Origin: Paraburkholderia dilworthii
Lineage (GTDB): Bacteria; Pseudomonadota; Gammaproteobacteria; Burkholderiales; Burkholderiaceae
Assembly (NCBI RefSeq): GCF_000472525.1
Contig: NZ_AWZT01000007.1
Location: forward strand, 124,001 to 188,000
Direction: 5' to 3'
Length of the DNA stretch: 64,000 nucleotides
A program made the position numbers and the translations under genes. Each line of letters opens with the position of its first letter. Positions within the stretch are counted from its first letter, which is position 1. Under the pieces are notes generated by a model, which made no database searches, was not told the DNA's origin, and saw only the letters and a list, made by a program, of their open reading frames with translations. Below, piece by piece: positions 18,123-30,232 of this stretch.

Positions 18123-19085
18123 TCATTGTTGCTGTTGCTGCTGCTGTTTCTGCTGCTCTTCGAGTTGCTTCTGCTGCTTCAACTGATCCTGACGTTTCTG
18201 CTCGGCTTTTTCGGCGGCCTGCTTCTGGCGCGCTTCGACGTCGGCTTTGTGCTGAGTGGCTTCGGCCTGCTTCTTCTCGAAGCTTTGCTGCTTCTCTACG
18301 CGTTCCTGAGCCTTTTGCGCGCCCTGCTGACGGGCCTCATCGAGCTTGCGCTGGAAGTCGGCCTGCTTCTGATCGTAAGCCTGCTGATTGGCCATGGCTT
18401 TCGACGGGCTGATGCCGCGCTGCGCCTGGTCGATCGCATGCTGACGCTGCTTTTCCTCGTACGCCTGGGCGTTAGCGGCGCGCTGCGGCGCCTCCGCACT
18501 GCGCTGCGCCTCGTTCAGCTGATACTGACGCTGCTTCTCTTTGTAGGCCTGGGCGTTGCGCGCGTCTTCAGCGGCGCGCTGCGGCGCGCTCGCTTCGTCT
18601 TGCGCGCGCTTTAGCGCCGCCTGCTCGTCACGTTTGCGGGCGCGTTGCACACGCTCCTCGCCGTCGAGCGCGAGTTGTTCCTTGCGGATCTGCGCCTGCA
18701 CCGTGCGCATCTGATCGCGCGCCTTGTTCAGGCAGTGGTTGACGAAAAACGTGCTGTAGCAGTTGTGCTCGGCGACGCCATAGCGATAGTTGTTTTCGTC
18801 GCTGCGTTGGTCGAGCACTTTCTGCCGCGCGTCGAACTCGCTGTCTTCGGATGTTGTGCTGTCGCCGCTTTCTGCGTTGCCAGCGGCGGCATTCACTGAG
18901 CCATTCGTCTCGCCACCGATGCCCACGGCCTGCTGCGACGATGCCGCGCCCCGTGTAGCCGACGCCGCGGGCTTTACCGCAGGCGTAATAGCACCGCTTT
19001 CAGGCGCCACGGACTGCGCCGAAGCAGGCGCCGATAACACGAGCGTGGCAGCCATCACACACGCCGCGCAGGCCGCCATGAACAT
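18123..19085 (-). CDS. Exported Gln/Ala-rich coiled-coil protein with 28-residue repeats
   Basis: I chose the ATG at 19085, giving 320 residues with a clear signal peptide (FMAACAACVMAATLVLSAPASAQ). The frame is open to 19400, and another ATG lies at 19244. A Ser/Thr-rich linker leads to a conserved-looking block with two cysteines, AEHNCYSTFFVNHCLNKARD, likely disulfide-bonded in the periplasm. It is followed by a long charged helix containing three 28-residue repeats (positions 18309-18557) beginning NAQAYKEKQRQ, NAQAYEEKQRQ and NQQAYDQKQAD. The end is a Lys/Gln/Glu-rich coiled coil closing with a poly-Gln run. I do not recognise a named family. It is divergent from tex. Confidence 0.75.
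   Translation of the reverse strand: MFMAACAACVMAATLVLSAPASAQSVAPESGAITPAVKPAASATRGAASSQQAVGIGGETNGSVNAAAGNAESGDSTTSEDSEFDARQKVLDQRSDENNYRYGVAEHNCYSTFFVNHCLNKARDQMRTVQAQIRKEQLALDGEERVQRARKRDEQAALKRAQDEASAPQRAAEDARNAQAYKEKQRQYQLNEAQRSAEAPQRAANAQAYEEKQRQHAIDQAQRGISPSKAMANQQAYDQKQADFQRKLDEARQQGAQKAQERVEKQQSFEKKQAEATQHKADVEARQKQAAEKAEQKRQDQLKQQKQLEEQQKQQQQQQQ
18309..18557 (-). repeat. Three 28-residue (84-bp) coding repeats
   Basis: Units at 18474-18557, 18390-18473 and 18309-18389 (the last slightly short) encode N-(A/Q)-QAY-x-x-KQ-x-x helices followed by EAQR/QAQR and a Pro-containing hinge. The phase is constant at 28 residues, four heptads, consistent with coiled-coil growth by duplication. 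Confidence 0.75.
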
Positions 19086-19270
19086 CCTGCTGGAAATGAA
19101 CGCGCTGACGTCGACGCCGCGCGACACTCGGCCACGCGACGCGAACGGCCAGCGCACTGCGAACGGCGGCAAATGTGGCGAGCGGAAGTCCGGGCGGTTG
19201 AAAGAAAAGGAGGTTGGCAACGTCGTAGAGGGGCAACGGAACATGCCCGAAATTCTATCACCCCCTGCGG

Positions 19271-19298
19271 TTGAGCCCTTTGGCATTTGTGGCAAAAT
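19271..19298 (+). promoter_or_regulatory. Candidate tex promoter
   Basis: TTGAGC at 19271-19276 and CAAAAT at 19293-19298 are separated by 16 bases, about 110 bases before the tex ATG. Neither box is a full consensus match. Confidence 0.4.
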
Positions 19299-19406
19299 GC
19301 CCCGCTCTAGCAACCTGGTCGCAGCGCGCACGCACTGCGTGCCCGGCGCCGCAAGGCGCCGCCGGCGCACGGCCTTTGATCGAGTCCGCAGGAAACCCAA
19401 GAGCTT

Positions 19407-21755
19407 ATGACGGAAACCGTAGCACTCAAGATCGTACAGCGCATCGCCGCCGAGCTGTCAGTCCAGCCGCGCCAGGTCGCGGCCGCGGTGCAACTCCTCG
19501 ACGAAGGAGCGACTGTTCCGTTCATCGCCCGCTACCGTAAGGAAGTGACCGACAATCTCGACGACACGCAGCTGCGTAACCTCGAAGAACGCCTGTTGTA
19601 TCTGCGCGAACTGGAGGATCGGCGCGCGTCGATCATTGCCAGCATCGACGAACAGGGCAAGCTCACCGACGAGCTGCGCACCGCGATCGAGGGCGCCGAC
19701 AGCAAGCAGGTGCTCGAAGACCTGTACCTCCCATATAAGCCGAAGCGCCGCACGCGCGCGCAGATCGCCCGCGAGGCCGGTTTGCAGCCGCTCGCCGACG
19801 CGCTGCTCGGCAATCCGCTGCTCGACCCGCAAGCCGAAGCCGCCGCGTATGTGGACGCCGAGAAAGGCGTCGCCGACGTGAAGGCCGCGCTCGACGGCGC
19901 TCGCGACATCCTCTCCGAGCAGTTCGGCGAAACCGCTGACCTGCTCGGCAAGCTGCGCGATTATCTGTTCAATCAGGGCGTGGTGTCGTCGAAAGTGGTC
20001 GAAGGCAAGGAAACCGCTGAAGAAGAAAAATTCCGCGATTACTACGACTACGCGGAGACGATCCGCACCGTGCCGTCGCATCGCGCGCTGGCGCTGTTTC
20101 GCGGCCGCAATGCAGGCGTGCTGATGGTCAAGCTGGGCCTTGGCGAAGAGCTCGACGCGCAAGTGCCGCATCCGGGCGAGGCGCTGATCGCGCGTCACTT
20201 CGGCATTGCCAATCAGAACCGGCCGGCCGACAAGTGGCTCTCCGACGTGTGCCGCTGGTGCTGGCGCGTGAAGGTTCAGCCGCACATCGAGAACGAACTG
20301 CTGACCAATTTGCGCGACGAAGCCGAACACGAAGCGATTCGCGTGTTCGCGCGCAATCTGAAGGATCTGTTGCTGGCTGCGCCAGCAGGTCCGAAGGCCG
20401 TGATCGGTCTCGATCCAGGCATGCGTACCGGCGTAAAGGTGGCCGTGGTCGATCGGACCGGCAAGGTGCTCGCCACCGACGTAATTTACCCGCACGAGCC
20501 GCGTCGCGACTGGGACGGCTCGATCGCGAAACTCGCGCGCATCTGCGCACAGACGCAAGCCGAGTTGATCAGCATCGGCAACGGCACCGCGTCGCGTGAA
20601 ACGGATAAGCTCGCGAGCGAACTGATCGCGCGTCATCCGGAATTCAAGCTGCAAAAAATCGTCGTGTCCGAAGCGGGCGCATCGGTTTATTCCGCTTCCG
20701 AACTCGCGGCGAAGGAGTTCCCCGACATGGACGTGTCGCTGCGCGGCGCGGTGTCGATTGCGCGGCGTCTGCAAGACCCGCTCGCCGAACTCGTGAAGAT
20801 CGAGCCGAAGGCCATCGGCGTCGGCCAATATCAGCACGACGTGAATCAGCGGGAACTCGCGCGCTCGCTCGACGCGGTGGTTGAAGACTGTGTCAACGCG
20901 GTCGGCGTGGACGCGAACACGGCGTCGGTTGCGCTGCTCGCGCGCGTGTCCGGGCTGAACGCCACGCTGGCTCGCAACATCGTCGATTATCGCGATGCGA
21001 ATGGGCCCTTCCCGTCGCGCGAGCATTTGCGCAAGGTGCCGCGTCTCGGCGACAAGACGTTCGAACAGGCCGCCGGCTTTCTGCGCATCAACAACGGCGA
21101 AAATCCGCTCGACCGCTCGTCGGTGCACCCGGAAGCGTACCCGGTCGTTGAACGGATTCTCGCCAAAATCAATAAGCACGTTGGCGAAGTGCTCGGCAAT
21201 CGCGACGCGCTTCGAGGTTTGTCGCCGGGCGAATTCGTCGACGATCGTTTCGGTCTGCCAACCGTGCGTGACATTCTGCTGGAACTGGAAAAGCCGGGCC
21301 GCGATCCTCGTCCGGAGTTCAAGACGGCGACGTTCCGCGAAGGCGTCGAAAAAGTCAGCGATCTGACGCCGGGCATGGTGCTCGAAGGTGTCGTCACGAA
21401 CGTCGCGGCTTTCGGCGCGTTCGTCGACATCGGCGTGCATCAGGATGGGCTCGTGCACGTATCGGCGATGTCAACGAAGTTCATTAAAGACCCGCACGAG
21501 GTCGTCAAGGCCGGACAGATCGTCAAGGTCAAGGTGCTGGAAGTCGATGTGAAGCGCCAGCGCATCGCGCTCACCATGCGTCTTGATGACGAGTTCGGCG
21601 CGGCGGCGGCGCGTAGCGGCGGCGGTGCACAGCAGGATCGCGGCAACTTTGGCCGCTCGGGCAGTAACGGACGCGGCGCGCCGCAACAGCGCTCGCGCGA
21701 GCCGGAAGCGGGCGGCGCAATGGCCGCTGCATTCGCGAAGCTCAAGCAGAAGTAA
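19407..21755 (+). CDS. tex: Transcription accessory protein Tex (S1 RNA-binding)
   Basis: Tex is a conserved cytoplasmic nucleic-acid-binding protein first described in Bordetella toxin gene expression. The 782-residue protein shows the family order: N-terminal helical Tex domain ([11 protein letters not shown]), the YqgF-like RNase H fold ([17 protein letters not shown]), helix-hairpin-helix modules ([20 protein letters not shown]) and a C-terminal S1 domain ([20 protein letters not shown]). A Gly/Arg/Gln-rich tail after the S1 domain could add RNA contacts. It ends 76 bases before a bidirectional terminator shared with kup. Identification is secure. Confidence 0.97.
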   Translation: MTETVALKIVQRIAAELSVQPRQVAAAVQLLDEGATVPFIARYRKEVTDNLDDTQLRNLEERLLYLRELEDRRASIIASIDEQGKLTDELRTAIEGADSKQVLEDLYLPYKPKRRTRAQIAREAGLQPLADALLGNPLLDPQAEAAAYVDAEKGVADVKAALDGARDILSEQFGETADLLGKLRDYLFNQGVVSSKVVEGKETAEEEKFRDYYDYAETIRTVPSHRALALFRGRNAGVLMVKLGLGEELDAQVPHPGEALIARHFGIANQNRPADKWLSDVCRWCWRVKVQPHIENELLTNLRDEAEHEAIRVFARNLKDLLLAAPAGPKAVIGLDPGMRTGVKVAVVDRTGKVLATDVIYPHEPRRDWDGSIAKLARICAQTQAELISIGNGTASRETDKLASELIARHPEFKLQKIVVSEAGASVYSASELAAKEFPDMDVSLRGAVSIARRLQDPLAELVKIEPKAIGVGQYQHDVNQRELARSLDAVVEDCVNAVGVDANTASVALLARVSGLNATLARNIVDYRDANGPFPSREHLRKVPRLGDKTFEQAAGFLRINNGENPLDRSSVHPEAYPVVERILAKINKHVGEVLGNRDALRGLSPGEFVDDRFGLPTVRDILLELEKPGRDPRPEFKTATFREGVEKVSDLTPGMVLEGVVTNVAAFGAFVDIGVHQDGLVHVSAMSTKFIKDPHEVVKAGQIVKVKVLEVDVKRQRIALTMRLDDEFGAAAARSGGGAQQDRGNFGRSGSNGRGAPQQRSREPEAGGAMAAAFAKLKQK

Positions 21756-21828
21756 GGACCGAGTGCGTTCGATGTACGAAGCGCTTGTGCACCACTGAGC
21801 GCGCACCTTCTGCCGCGCGTCAGCCAAC

Positions 21829-21858
21829 AAAAAACCCACGCAAAAGCGTGGGTTTTCT
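21829..21858. terminator. Bidirectional terminator between tex and kup
   Basis: AAAACCCACGC and GCGTGGGTTTT form a perfect 11-bp stem with an AAAA loop, flanked by A and T runs on both sides. It can terminate the convergent tex and kup transcripts. Confidence 0.9.
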
Positions 21859-21906
21859 ATTTCCGGCGAGGCACTTCGCGATGTGAAGGCGCCGAACCTT
21901 GCGCCG

Positions 21907-23793
21907 TCAGATCTCGATCTTCGTGCCCAACTCCACAACGCGATTCGCCGGAATACTAAAGAAGTCCGTCGGCTTCGCTGCGTTCTGGTGCATCCACGCA
22001 AATACTCTTTCACGCCACACCGACATGCCTGGCAGTTGCGTCGGCACGACCGTTTCGCGCGCGAGGAAAAACGACGTGTCCATCAGTTCGAAAGTCATGT
22101 CGTGCGTGCGGCCGATTTCGGTGAGCACCGCCTTCACGTCCGGCGTTTCATTGAACCCGTATGCGGCCTTCACGAGATACAAGCCGCCGTCGATGTTCTT
22201 CACCGTCACGCGCTCCGCATCGTTCACATACGGAATATCGCGTGTGACGAAGGTCAGGAAGATCGTGCGCTCATGCAGCACCTTGTTGTGCTTCAGGTTA
22301 TGCAGCAGGCTGACAGGCACGAGCGAATCGCTCCCCGTCAGATAGATCGCCGTACCTGACACACGATGCGGCGGATGCGCGAGCAGGCCCTGCAGGAACG
22401 GCATCAGCGGAATACCGTCGGCGGCCGTGCGTTCCTTAACGATCATCCTGCCCTTGAACCACGTCATCAGCAGGAAGAACAGCAACGCGCCGATGCCGAG
22501 CGGCAGCCAGCCACCCTCTTCCACCTTCAGCAGATTGGCGCCGAAAAATCCTAAATCGATCGTGATAAACACGGCGATGATCAGCCCGACCAGAAACTTG
22601 TTCCAGTTCCACACCTTCACCATCACGACGCAAGCGAGGATCGTGGTGATGACCATCGTCGCCGTCACCGCGATGCCGTAGGCGGCCGCGAGATTGTCGG
22701 AGCTCTTGAACGCAATCACGATGCACAGGATGATGAACAACAGCATCCAGTTCACCACTGGCACATAGATCTGGCCGATTGCCAGTTCGGATGTGTGCAG
22801 GATCTTCATACGCGGCACGTAGCCGAGTTGAATCGCCTGGCTCGTCAACGAATACGCGCCCGAGATCACCGCCTGCGAAGCGATCACCGTCGCGACCGTC
22901 GACAGTACGACGAGCGGCAGCAATGCCCACTGCGGCGCGAGCAGGAAGAACGGATTTTCGATCGCTTTCGCGTCGTGCATCAGCAACGCGCCCTGGCCGA
23001 AATAATTCAGCACCAGCGACGGCATGACAAGCACATACCAGCCCATGCGGATAGGTTTCGCACCGAAGTGGCCCATGTCCGCGTAGAGCGCCTCGGCGCC
23101 CGTCAGCACCAGCACCACCGAACCGAGCACGACGTAGGCTTGCAGCACGTGCGCCGCCATGAAGGTGTACGCGTAATACGGGTTCAGCGCGCGGATCACA
23201 TTCGGCGATTGCATGATATGCCAGAGCCCGAGCGCAGCCAGCACGACGAACCACAGCAGCATGATCGGCCCAAACAGGCGGCCGACCGTAGCCGTGCCGT
23301 GCCGCTGGATCCAGAACAGCAACACGAGAATCACGATAGTCAGCGGCAACACGAGATGCGACAGATGCGGCGCCGCGATCTCCAGACCCTCGACTGCGGA
23401 AATCACCGAAATGGCAGGCGTGATCACCGCGTCGCCGTAAAACATGCAGGCACCGAAGATGCCGAGCATCATCAGCAAGCCGGCCATTTTTGATTTTTCG
23501 TCGAGCGAACGCAGCGCCAGTGCCATGAGCGCGAGCACGCCGCCTTCGCCGTTGTTGTCGGCGCGCATCACGAACAATACATATTTGATACCGACCACGA
23601 TCACGATGGCCCAGAACAGCAGCGAAATCACGCCGAGAATGGATTGATCGGTCAGTGGGATGCCATGCGACGGGCTGAAGGCTTCTTTTAGCGCGTACAG
23701 CGGGCTCGTGCCGATATCGCCGAACACTACCCCGATCGCGGCAATCGCGAGGGAAGGCAGGGGCTGTTTGTGCACGTGATTGTTATCTGTCAT
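21907..23793 (-). CDS. kup: Low-affinity potassium uptake protein Kup
   Basis: Kup (TrkD) is a proton-coupled K+ importer in the inner membrane. The chosen ATG at 23793 gives 628 residues beginning [21 protein letters not shown]. The signature [15 protein letters not shown] follows directly, then about twelve membrane helices and a long cytoplasmic C-terminal domain with the typical ending [11 protein letters not shown]. The open frame extends 39 codons further upstream without support. It is separated by a terminator from the phosphoribosyltransferase gene upstream, so it is probably monocistronic. Confidence 0.95.
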   Translation of the reverse strand: MTDNNHVHKQPLPSLAIAAIGVVFGDIGTSPLYALKEAFSPSHGIPLTDQSILGVISLLFWAIVIVVGIKYVLFVMRADNNGEGGVLALMALALRSLDEKSKMAGLLMMLGIFGACMFYGDAVITPAISVISAVEGLEIAAPHLSHLVLPLTIVILVLLFWIQRHGTATVGRLFGPIMLLWFVVLAALGLWHIMQSPNVIRALNPYYAYTFMAAHVLQAYVVLGSVVLVLTGAEALYADMGHFGAKPIRMGWYVLVMPSLVLNYFGQGALLMHDAKAIENPFFLLAPQWALLPLVVLSTVATVIASQAVISGAYSLTSQAIQLGYVPRMKILHTSELAIGQIYVPVVNWMLLFIILCIVIAFKSSDNLAAAYGIAVTATMVITTILACVVMVKVWNWNKFLVGLIIAVFITIDLGFFGANLLKVEEGGWLPLGIGALLFFLLMTWFKGRMIVKERTAADGIPLMPFLQGLLAHPPHRVSGTAIYLTGSDSLVPVSLLHNLKHNKVLHERTIFLTFVTRDIPYVNDAERVTVKNIDGGLYLVKAAYGFNETPDVKAVLTEIGRTHDMTFELMDTSFFLARETVVPTQLPGMSVWRERVFAWMHQNAAKPTDFFSIPANRVVELGTKIEI

Positions 23794-24102
23794 AAACGCG
23801 AGGAAATCCGTTCCCAGGGCGGAAAAAACGACCGCTATTCTAAACCGCGTGCATGACGCCGCCCGGCTTGTTGTGGATACACCACGTGGATGGTCCGCGC
23901 AGTGTAGCACTGCGATATGTGCGCGTCTGCTGCGCGAATCGCTGTGCTGCCAATGTCATTCCACACTGTCAAAACGCGGCACGCGTCAATGTGGGCGCAT
24001 AAAAAAACGGAGCCCAATCGGGCTCCGCTTCAGATGCGCTGTATCGGCACGGTGCGGCACTGCATGCGCTAGACAACGCCATGCCTGCGACGTCCAGGTC
24101 CA
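23794..24102. other. Intergenic region kup-phosphoribosyltransferase
   Basis: This 309-base gap holds the terminator of the upstream purA operon (24001-24027). A minus-strand TAGAAT at 23837-23842 could be the kup -10, though no -35 is recognisable. No gene was found. Confidence 0.55.
24001..24027 (-). terminator. Intrinsic terminator of the hisZ-purA-phosphoribosyltransferase unit
   Basis: On the minus strand CGGAGCCC and GGGCTCCG form an 8-bp stem with a 4-base loop followed by seven T residues. It lies 75 bases after the phosphoribosyltransferase stop. Confidence 0.9.
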
Positions 24103-24675
24103 TCAGTTTCCCGAGGACTCCTGCGCTTGCGCCATGCCGCGCTTGATCCACGCGCCGAGGTTATGCGGACGAACCGTGTCCCACTCCTCGAACGGCTGAT
24201 GAATCCACGGATTGGTCGGCAGATACTGCACGTGATAATCGGGCTTCGCCTTCGAGCAGCCTTTGTACCAGAGCACCGCCGAACGCACCGCGGTGATGGC
24301 GGGATAGCGCTCCTTCAGATGCTGCTGCACGCGCGCGAGCGTCACACCCGAATCGACGAGATCGTCGACCAGCAGCACATTGCCGTGCAACTCGCCGCGC
24401 GTCATCGTGATGTATTGCGCAATGTCGAGTTCGCCCTGCTCCGTGCCGGCCGCTTCGCGATACGAACTCGTGGCGAGAATAGCCAGCGGCAGATCATAGA
24501 TGCGCGACAGCTGGTCGCCTACGCGCAAGCCGCCGCGTGCGAGACACAGGATCTTGTCGAACTTCCAGCCCGACTCATGCACCGCCATCGCGAGCAATTC
24601 GATCAGCCGGTGATACTCGTCCCAGCCGACCCAGAGGTTCTTGTCGTCGTTGCGCGGATCTTTCATCGCAATCAT
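24103..24675 (-). CDS. Purine phosphoribosyltransferase (Gpt/Xpt-like)
   Basis: This type I phosphoribosyltransferase probably salvages a purine base with PRPP. I prefer the ATG at 24675 (MIAMKDPRNDDKNLWVGWDE) because AAGG sits at proper distance; an ATG at 24693 is also in frame, three bases after the purA stop. The PRPP-binding motif VLLVDDLVDSG and the ARGGLRVGDQLS loop are intact, and the family C-terminus PWIHQPFEEWDTVRP is present. It sits directly behind purA in an apparent operon, which fits purine metabolism. The exact base (guanine, xanthine or hypoxanthine) cannot be read from the sequence. Confidence 0.88.
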   Translation of the reverse strand: MIAMKDPRNDDKNLWVGWDEYHRLIELLAMAVHESGWKFDKILCLARGGLRVGDQLSRIYDLPLAILATSSYREAAGTEQGELDIAQYITMTRGELHGNVLLVDDLVDSGVTLARVQQHLKERYPAITAVRSAVLWYKGCSKAKPDYHVQYLPTNPWIHQPFEEWDTVRPHNLGAWIKRGMAQAQESSGN

Positions 24676-24696
24676 GGGTACACCTTGCACCATCGC

Positions 24697-26073
<1,377 letters not shown>

Positions 26074-26257
26074 CTACCTAGGTTCGCGGAAGCTTCCGGA
26101 ATTTTTCCGTTTCCGCTCAACGGTATGCACGTTATGGTGGGTATTGCGAAAGAAGCGCGGCCGATGACCGCGCCGTGTTCGGCGACTCACGCACGGTGCG
26201 TGTGAGGCGCTTCGATATGCATCGAGAAAAGCGCGTGGGCGGCTCTATGCATCGTGG

Positions 26258-27409
26258 TCAGGAACGCGGCTCGACCGTCCATGCGCCGTTGCGCTCGACC
26301 AACACGCGGTCGAACGCGAATTCATCCAGATCGTGCTCGTGCCCAGGCAACGCCTGGATCACCACTTCGCCCGCATCGCGCAACGCGGCGACGCTCACGC
26401 GCAGCGCGTCGTCGTGTTGCCACGGCGCGAGAATCGCGCTGCTGCGTGCTTCGACCGGCGAGATGCGCGCCACTTCGCGCAGATCGAGCGAAAAGCCGGT
26501 CGCCGCCCGTGCCCGCCCATAAGCCTGCCCGACGTGGTCATAACGGCCGCCGCGTGCGACCGCGTTCGGCACGCCGTCCACATACGCCGAGAACATCACG
26601 CCGCTGTGATACGCGTAGCCGCGCAGATCGGCGAGGTCGATCATCACTTCGGCGCCTTCTACCTGGCTCGCGAGGAACGCGAGGTCGTCGAGCGCGCGCG
26701 CAATGGCCGGCGCATTCGGCAGACGTGCGCGAGCCTCTTCGAGCACGGAGGCGTCGCCGTAAAGCGAGGGCAGCGAGCGCAACGCATCGCGTGTGACGGC
26801 CGTGAGGCCCGCGGTCAATTCGACGAGCCGCGGCACGTCCTTGCCCGCCAGCGCGTCGTAAAGCGACTGGCCGAGATCCGCAGCCGCCGGTTCGGCCTCG
26901 ATCAACGCAGCGAGCACACCCGCGTGACACAGATCGAGACGCACCTTGGCAAGGCCCGCGAGACGCAGCGCATCGAGCATCAGTTGCTGGATTTCCAGAT
27001 CGGCTTCGAGGCCCGCATGACCGTAGATTTCCGCGCCGATCTGAATCTGCTCGCGCGTAGCATGCAGGCCGCGTGGCCGCGTGTGCGCGACGTTTCCGGC
27101 GTAGCAAAGACGCGTAACGCCCTGGCGATTCAGCAAGTGCGCATCGATACGCGCAACTTGCGGCGTGATGTCGGCGCGCAGGCCGAGCGTGCGTCCGGAC
27201 AACTGGTCGACGAGCTTGAAGGTGCGCAGATTCAGATCGTGCCCGCCGCCCGTCAGCAGCGACTCGATGTATTCGAGCATCGGCGGCATGACCATCTCGT
27301 AGCCGTACGAGCGGAAACGGTCCAGCAAATGGCGCCGCAATTCTTCGATCTTGCGGGCTTCCGACGGCAGCACGTCGGCAATGTTCTCGGGAAGTAACCA
27401 GGTCGACAT
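26258..27409 (-). CDS. hisZ: ATP phosphoribosyltransferase regulatory subunit HisZ
   Basis: HisZ resembles histidyl-tRNA synthetase and activates the short catalytic HisG, starting histidine synthesis. The ATG at 27409 gives 383 residues beginning [24 protein letters not shown] lies nine bases upstream. Class II synthetase-like motif 2 ([20 protein letters not shown]) is present, but the anticodon-binding domain is missing, as usual for HisZ. In Burkholderiales hisZ sits away from the main his operon, next to purA, as here. It follows the hflC-DUF2065 genes by 228 bases on the same strand. Confidence 0.93.
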   Translation of the reverse strand: MSTWLLPENIADVLPSEARKIEELRRHLLDRFRSYGYEMVMPPMLEYIESLLTGGGHDLNLRTFKLVDQLSGRTLGLRADITPQVARIDAHLLNRQGVTRLCYAGNVAHTRPRGLHATREQIQIGAEIYGHAGLEADLEIQQLMLDALRLAGLAKVRLDLCHAGVLAALIEAEPAAADLGQSLYDALAGKDVPRLVELTAGLTAVTRDALRSLPSLYGDASVLEEARARLPNAPAIARALDDLAFLASQVEGAEVMIDLADLRGYAYHSGVMFSAYVDGVPNAVARGGRYDHVGQAYGRARAATGFSLDLREVARISPVEARSSAILAPWQHDDALRVSVAALRDAGEVVIQALPGHEHDLDEFAFDRVLVERNGAWTVEPRS

Positions 27410-27637
27410 CGATACAGTCCTACGACGTTGAACACGGCGGTTGAATGCGCCGGCAAATGTGTGTGAATGGCGGGCCAAGGCTCGATTCTGGCGAGTCTCG
27501 CGGCTGCCCGACATGCCGCGTCACGTGGCATCGGCAGCGTATTGGAAACGCGCGCCTGCGCTACGGAAGCATGGCGGCAATCTTCACGGCCGGTGCTTGG
27601 CGGCGCGCTGCCTCCGCGCGCCAGCCAGCCGGCTCGG

Positions 27638-27829
27638 TCAAGTCACGAAAAACAGCAGAATCAGTCCGAGCAGCATCACGATCAGCCCACCGACACGAAT
27701 CTGATGCGCGGGCCGCTCCGCTATTCTACGGAACGTGTCGCGCCAGGCGCTCGGAAAAACGAACGGGAACATCCCCTCGATAATCAGCATCAACGCGATC
27801 GCGAGCAGTAACGAGCCGACTATATCCAT
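27638..27829 (-). CDS. DUF2065 small membrane protein
   Basis: This 63-residue protein has two hydrophobic segments, one N-terminal (LLLAIALMLIIEGMFPFVF) and one C-terminal (VGGLIVMLLGLILLFFV), joined by a basic loop SAWRDTFRRIAE. This is the DUF2065 (YjeT-like) pattern. It starts 41 bases after the hflC stop on the same strand. The same hflK-hflC-yjeT-purA order occurs in enterobacteria. Function unknown. Confidence 0.88.
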   Translation of the reverse strand: MDIVGSLLLAIALMLIIEGMFPFVFPSAWRDTFRRIAERPAHQIRVGGLIVMLLGLILLFFVT

Positions 27830-27870
27830 GCGAAGAAGGGGCCGCGATGCGAATGCCGCGGCGTTCCGGG

Positions 27871-28776
27871 TTATTGGTGTTTGCGCGGGGCCGCGGAAGC
27901 GTCCGGGGCCGCGCCACCGGTCGGACTACGCATGAAGCGGAAGAACTCGCTGCTCGGATCGACCACGATCACGTCGCCTGGCTTGAAGGTGTTCCGGTAC
28001 GCCTGCATGCTTTGATAGAACTGATAGAACTCCGGATCGCTGCCATACGCTTGTGCGGCGATCTCGGCTGCCTTTGCGTCGCCTTCGCCCTTGATGGTCT
28101 GCGCCTGACGATAACCGTCCGCGAGAATCGCCTGCTGCTGGGCGACGGCGTCTGCCCGAATCTTGTCCGCTTCGGCTGCGCCCTTCGCGCGCTCGTCGGC
28201 CGCGGCCTGCTCGCGCTCGGCGATCATCCGCTTGTAGACGGAATCCGCCATCGAGGCCGGGAAGTCTACACGCGTCAACTGCACGTCCACCACCGACACG
28301 CCCAGCGACGCCGCAGTCTTCTCCATCGCTCCTCGAGCCTCGTCGGCGAGCGCCTGCTGTTTGGCTAATGCATCGGATAGCGTGTATTTGCCGAACGCGT
28401 CGCCGAGCGCACCGCGCGCGGCGAGCGCGAGGCGCTCCGGCAGGCTTTGCACGTCGCCCTTCGTTTCGGCGAGCAGCTTCAGCGGGTCGGTCACGCGGTA
28501 TTTGACGACCGGGTTCGCGAGCAAATCGTTTTTGTCCGACGTGACGTAGCGGTCTTCGTCCGGCGCGTCGAGCGACTGGATGCGGCTATCGACGAGCGTC
28601 ACCGTTTGCAACGGCGGCGGCAACTTCACGTGCAAGCCTGGGCCGAGCAAGGTCGGGGCCGCGTCGCCACGGGACGACAACACCGCCATATGGCGCTGGT
28701 CGACAACGAATACCATCGACGAAGCGGCAAGCAGCACAATGACAACCGCAATGACGAGCGCAATGATCTTGTTCAT
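27871..28776 (-). CDS. hflC: HflC, SPFH-domain modulator of FtsH protease
   Basis: HflC forms with HflK a large ring in the inner membrane that encloses and restrains the FtsH AAA protease. The 301-residue protein has an N-terminal membrane anchor (IIALVIAVVIVLLAASSMVFVV), the SPFH/band-7 domain with VDSRIQSLDAPDEDRY, and the ERAKGAAEADKIRADA helix. It ends with a Pro/Ala-rich tail. It lies 12 bases after hflK, indicating translational coupling. Confidence 0.96.
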   Translation of the reverse strand: MNKIIALVIAVVIVLLAASSMVFVVDQRHMAVLSSRGDAAPTLLGPGLHVKLPPPLQTVTLVDSRIQSLDAPDEDRYVTSDKNDLLANPVVKYRVTDPLKLLAETKGDVQSLPERLALAARGALGDAFGKYTLSDALAKQQALADEARGAMEKTAASLGVSVVDVQLTRVDFPASMADSVYKRMIAEREQAAADERAKGAAEADKIRADAVAQQQAILADGYRQAQTIKGEGDAKAAEIAAQAYGSDPEFYQFYQSMQAYRNTFKPGDVIVVDPSSEFFRFMRSPTGGAAPDASAAPRKHQ

Positions 28777-28788
28777 GATGTGCGCTCC

Positions 28789-30183
28789 TTATTGAACGTC
28801 GTCTTCGCGCGTACGGCTGCGGAAGGAGTCGCGTGAGCGCAGCGGGTCGCTGCCGGCCGCCGGACGGCTAGCGGGTGTGGCGGCTGCGGCGGACGCAGAC
28901 ACACCTGCTGCTGCCCCCGACGATCCGCCTGCGGCCGGTGCGCCCGGATTCGCTGCCTGCGGTGCGCCGGCGACAGCCGCGCCGGATGCTGCCGAGGCGG
29001 CCGCAGCGGCATCTGCGACGCGCTGGCGGGTTTGCTCGACGAGCTTGTCGAGCGGCAGATACAGCACGTTGTTGCCGCTCTTGCTGTCTACAAACACCTT
29101 GGTCGTATTCGAGTAGATGTGCTGCATGGTTTCCAGATACATGCGCTCGCGGATCACAGCGGGCGCTTTCGAGTACTGCGCGTAGACCTGCTTGAAGCGC
29201 TCGGCGTCGCCTTGCGCCTGAGCCACCGTTTTGTCGCTGTACGTTTTTGCGTCGTCGATCTGGCGTGCCACATCCGCTTGCGCGCGCGGCAGCAACTCGG
29301 CTGCATAGGCCTGTGCGTCGGTCTTCGCACGCTCGTTTTCCTGACGAACCTTGGCGGCGTCGTCGAACGCGGCCTGGACCTTGTCGGGAGCCTGCACGCC
29401 CTGGATCGTCACACCGGTCACGGCGAGGCCGGACTGATACTCATCGAGCGATTGCTGAATCGCCGCCATCAGCTGCTGACGAATTGTTTCGCGATCCTGA
29501 TAAAGAATGTCATTGGTGCTGCGCGCACCGACGATGCCGCGCACTGCCGCCTGCGCGGCCTGCATCACGCTCTGATCAGGATCGACACTGCGAAAGAGGT
29601 AATCGGTCGGCTTGCGTATCTGGTACTGCACAGCAAAGCGAACGTCGACAATGTCCGCGTCGTGCGTCAGCATGGACGCGTCCTTTACATTCGCAAGACG
29701 CACGACATTGTTGCGGCCGATCTCGACCTGGCGAACCTGGCCGATATTGACGAGCTCATGCGCTTCGAACGGATAGGGCAAGCGCCAGTGCACGCCTTGG
29801 CCCGCCGTGTAGCGATATTTGCCGAACTGCATCACGACACCGGCCTGGCCGTCCTGTACGACAAACACGCCGCTACCAAGATAGATCGCGATCAGCACGC
29901 CGATTACGATGCCCACGCCGATGCGCGCGCCACGCCCGTTGTCCGGACGGCCCCCGCCTACACCGCCGCCCTTGCGGCCGAACATCCGGCTCAAGCGGCG
30001 GTTGAAATCCCGCCACATCTCGTCGAGATCGGGCGGACCTTCACCGTCCTTGCTCTGCGGACGCTTGGGCTCACCGGGCCGCTGACGCTCACCATTGCCA
30101 TCGCCACGGCCCCAGCGCGGATCGTTCAGTGAAAGCATGGCGCGCATGCGCAGCCAGATACTCCGCTCGTTGTAATCGTTCAC
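28789..30183 (-). CDS. hflK: HflK, SPFH-domain modulator of FtsH protease
   Basis: This is the partner of HflC in the FtsH-regulating complex. The protein has 464 residues if it starts at the GTG at 30183; in-frame ATGs at 30147 and 30138 are alternatives. A cytosolic, Gly-rich N-terminus (DEMWRDFNRRLSRMFGRKGGG) precedes the membrane segment IGVGIVIGVLIAIYLGSGVF. The SPFH domain and a long coiled-coil helix follow. The last ~80 residues are Ala/Gly/Pro-rich, so the C-terminal tail is low-complexity. The gene is 49 bases after hflX in the hfq-hflX-hflK-hflC order. Confidence 0.96.
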   Translation of the reverse strand: MNDYNERSIWLRMRAMLSLNDPRWGRGDGNGERQRPGEPKRPQSKDGEGPPDLDEMWRDFNRRLSRMFGRKGGGVGGGRPDNGRGARIGVGIVIGVLIAIYLGSGVFVVQDGQAGVVMQFGKYRYTAGQGVHWRLPYPFEAHELVNIGQVRQVEIGRNNVVRLANVKDASMLTHDADIVDVRFAVQYQIRKPTDYLFRSVDPDQSVMQAAQAAVRGIVGARSTNDILYQDRETIRQQLMAAIQQSLDEYQSGLAVTGVTIQGVQAPDKVQAAFDDAAKVRQENERAKTDAQAYAAELLPRAQADVARQIDDAKTYSDKTVAQAQGDAERFKQVYAQYSKAPAVIRERMYLETMQHIYSNTTKVFVDSKSGNNVLYLPLDKLVEQTRQRVADAAAAASAASGAAVAGAPQAANPGAPAAGGSSGAAAGVSASAAAATPASRPAAGSDPLRSRDSFRSRTREDDVQ

Positions 30184-30232
30184 CTGTGTTCGTTCACCAG
30201 AGTAGACAGCGGGTCAGTGCAATTGGAACGGG

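Noticed and set aside
19458..21458. 666-codon minus-strand open frame opposite tex
   Set aside because: Tex on the plus strand has all domains; the antisense frame reads as Arg/His-rich noise.
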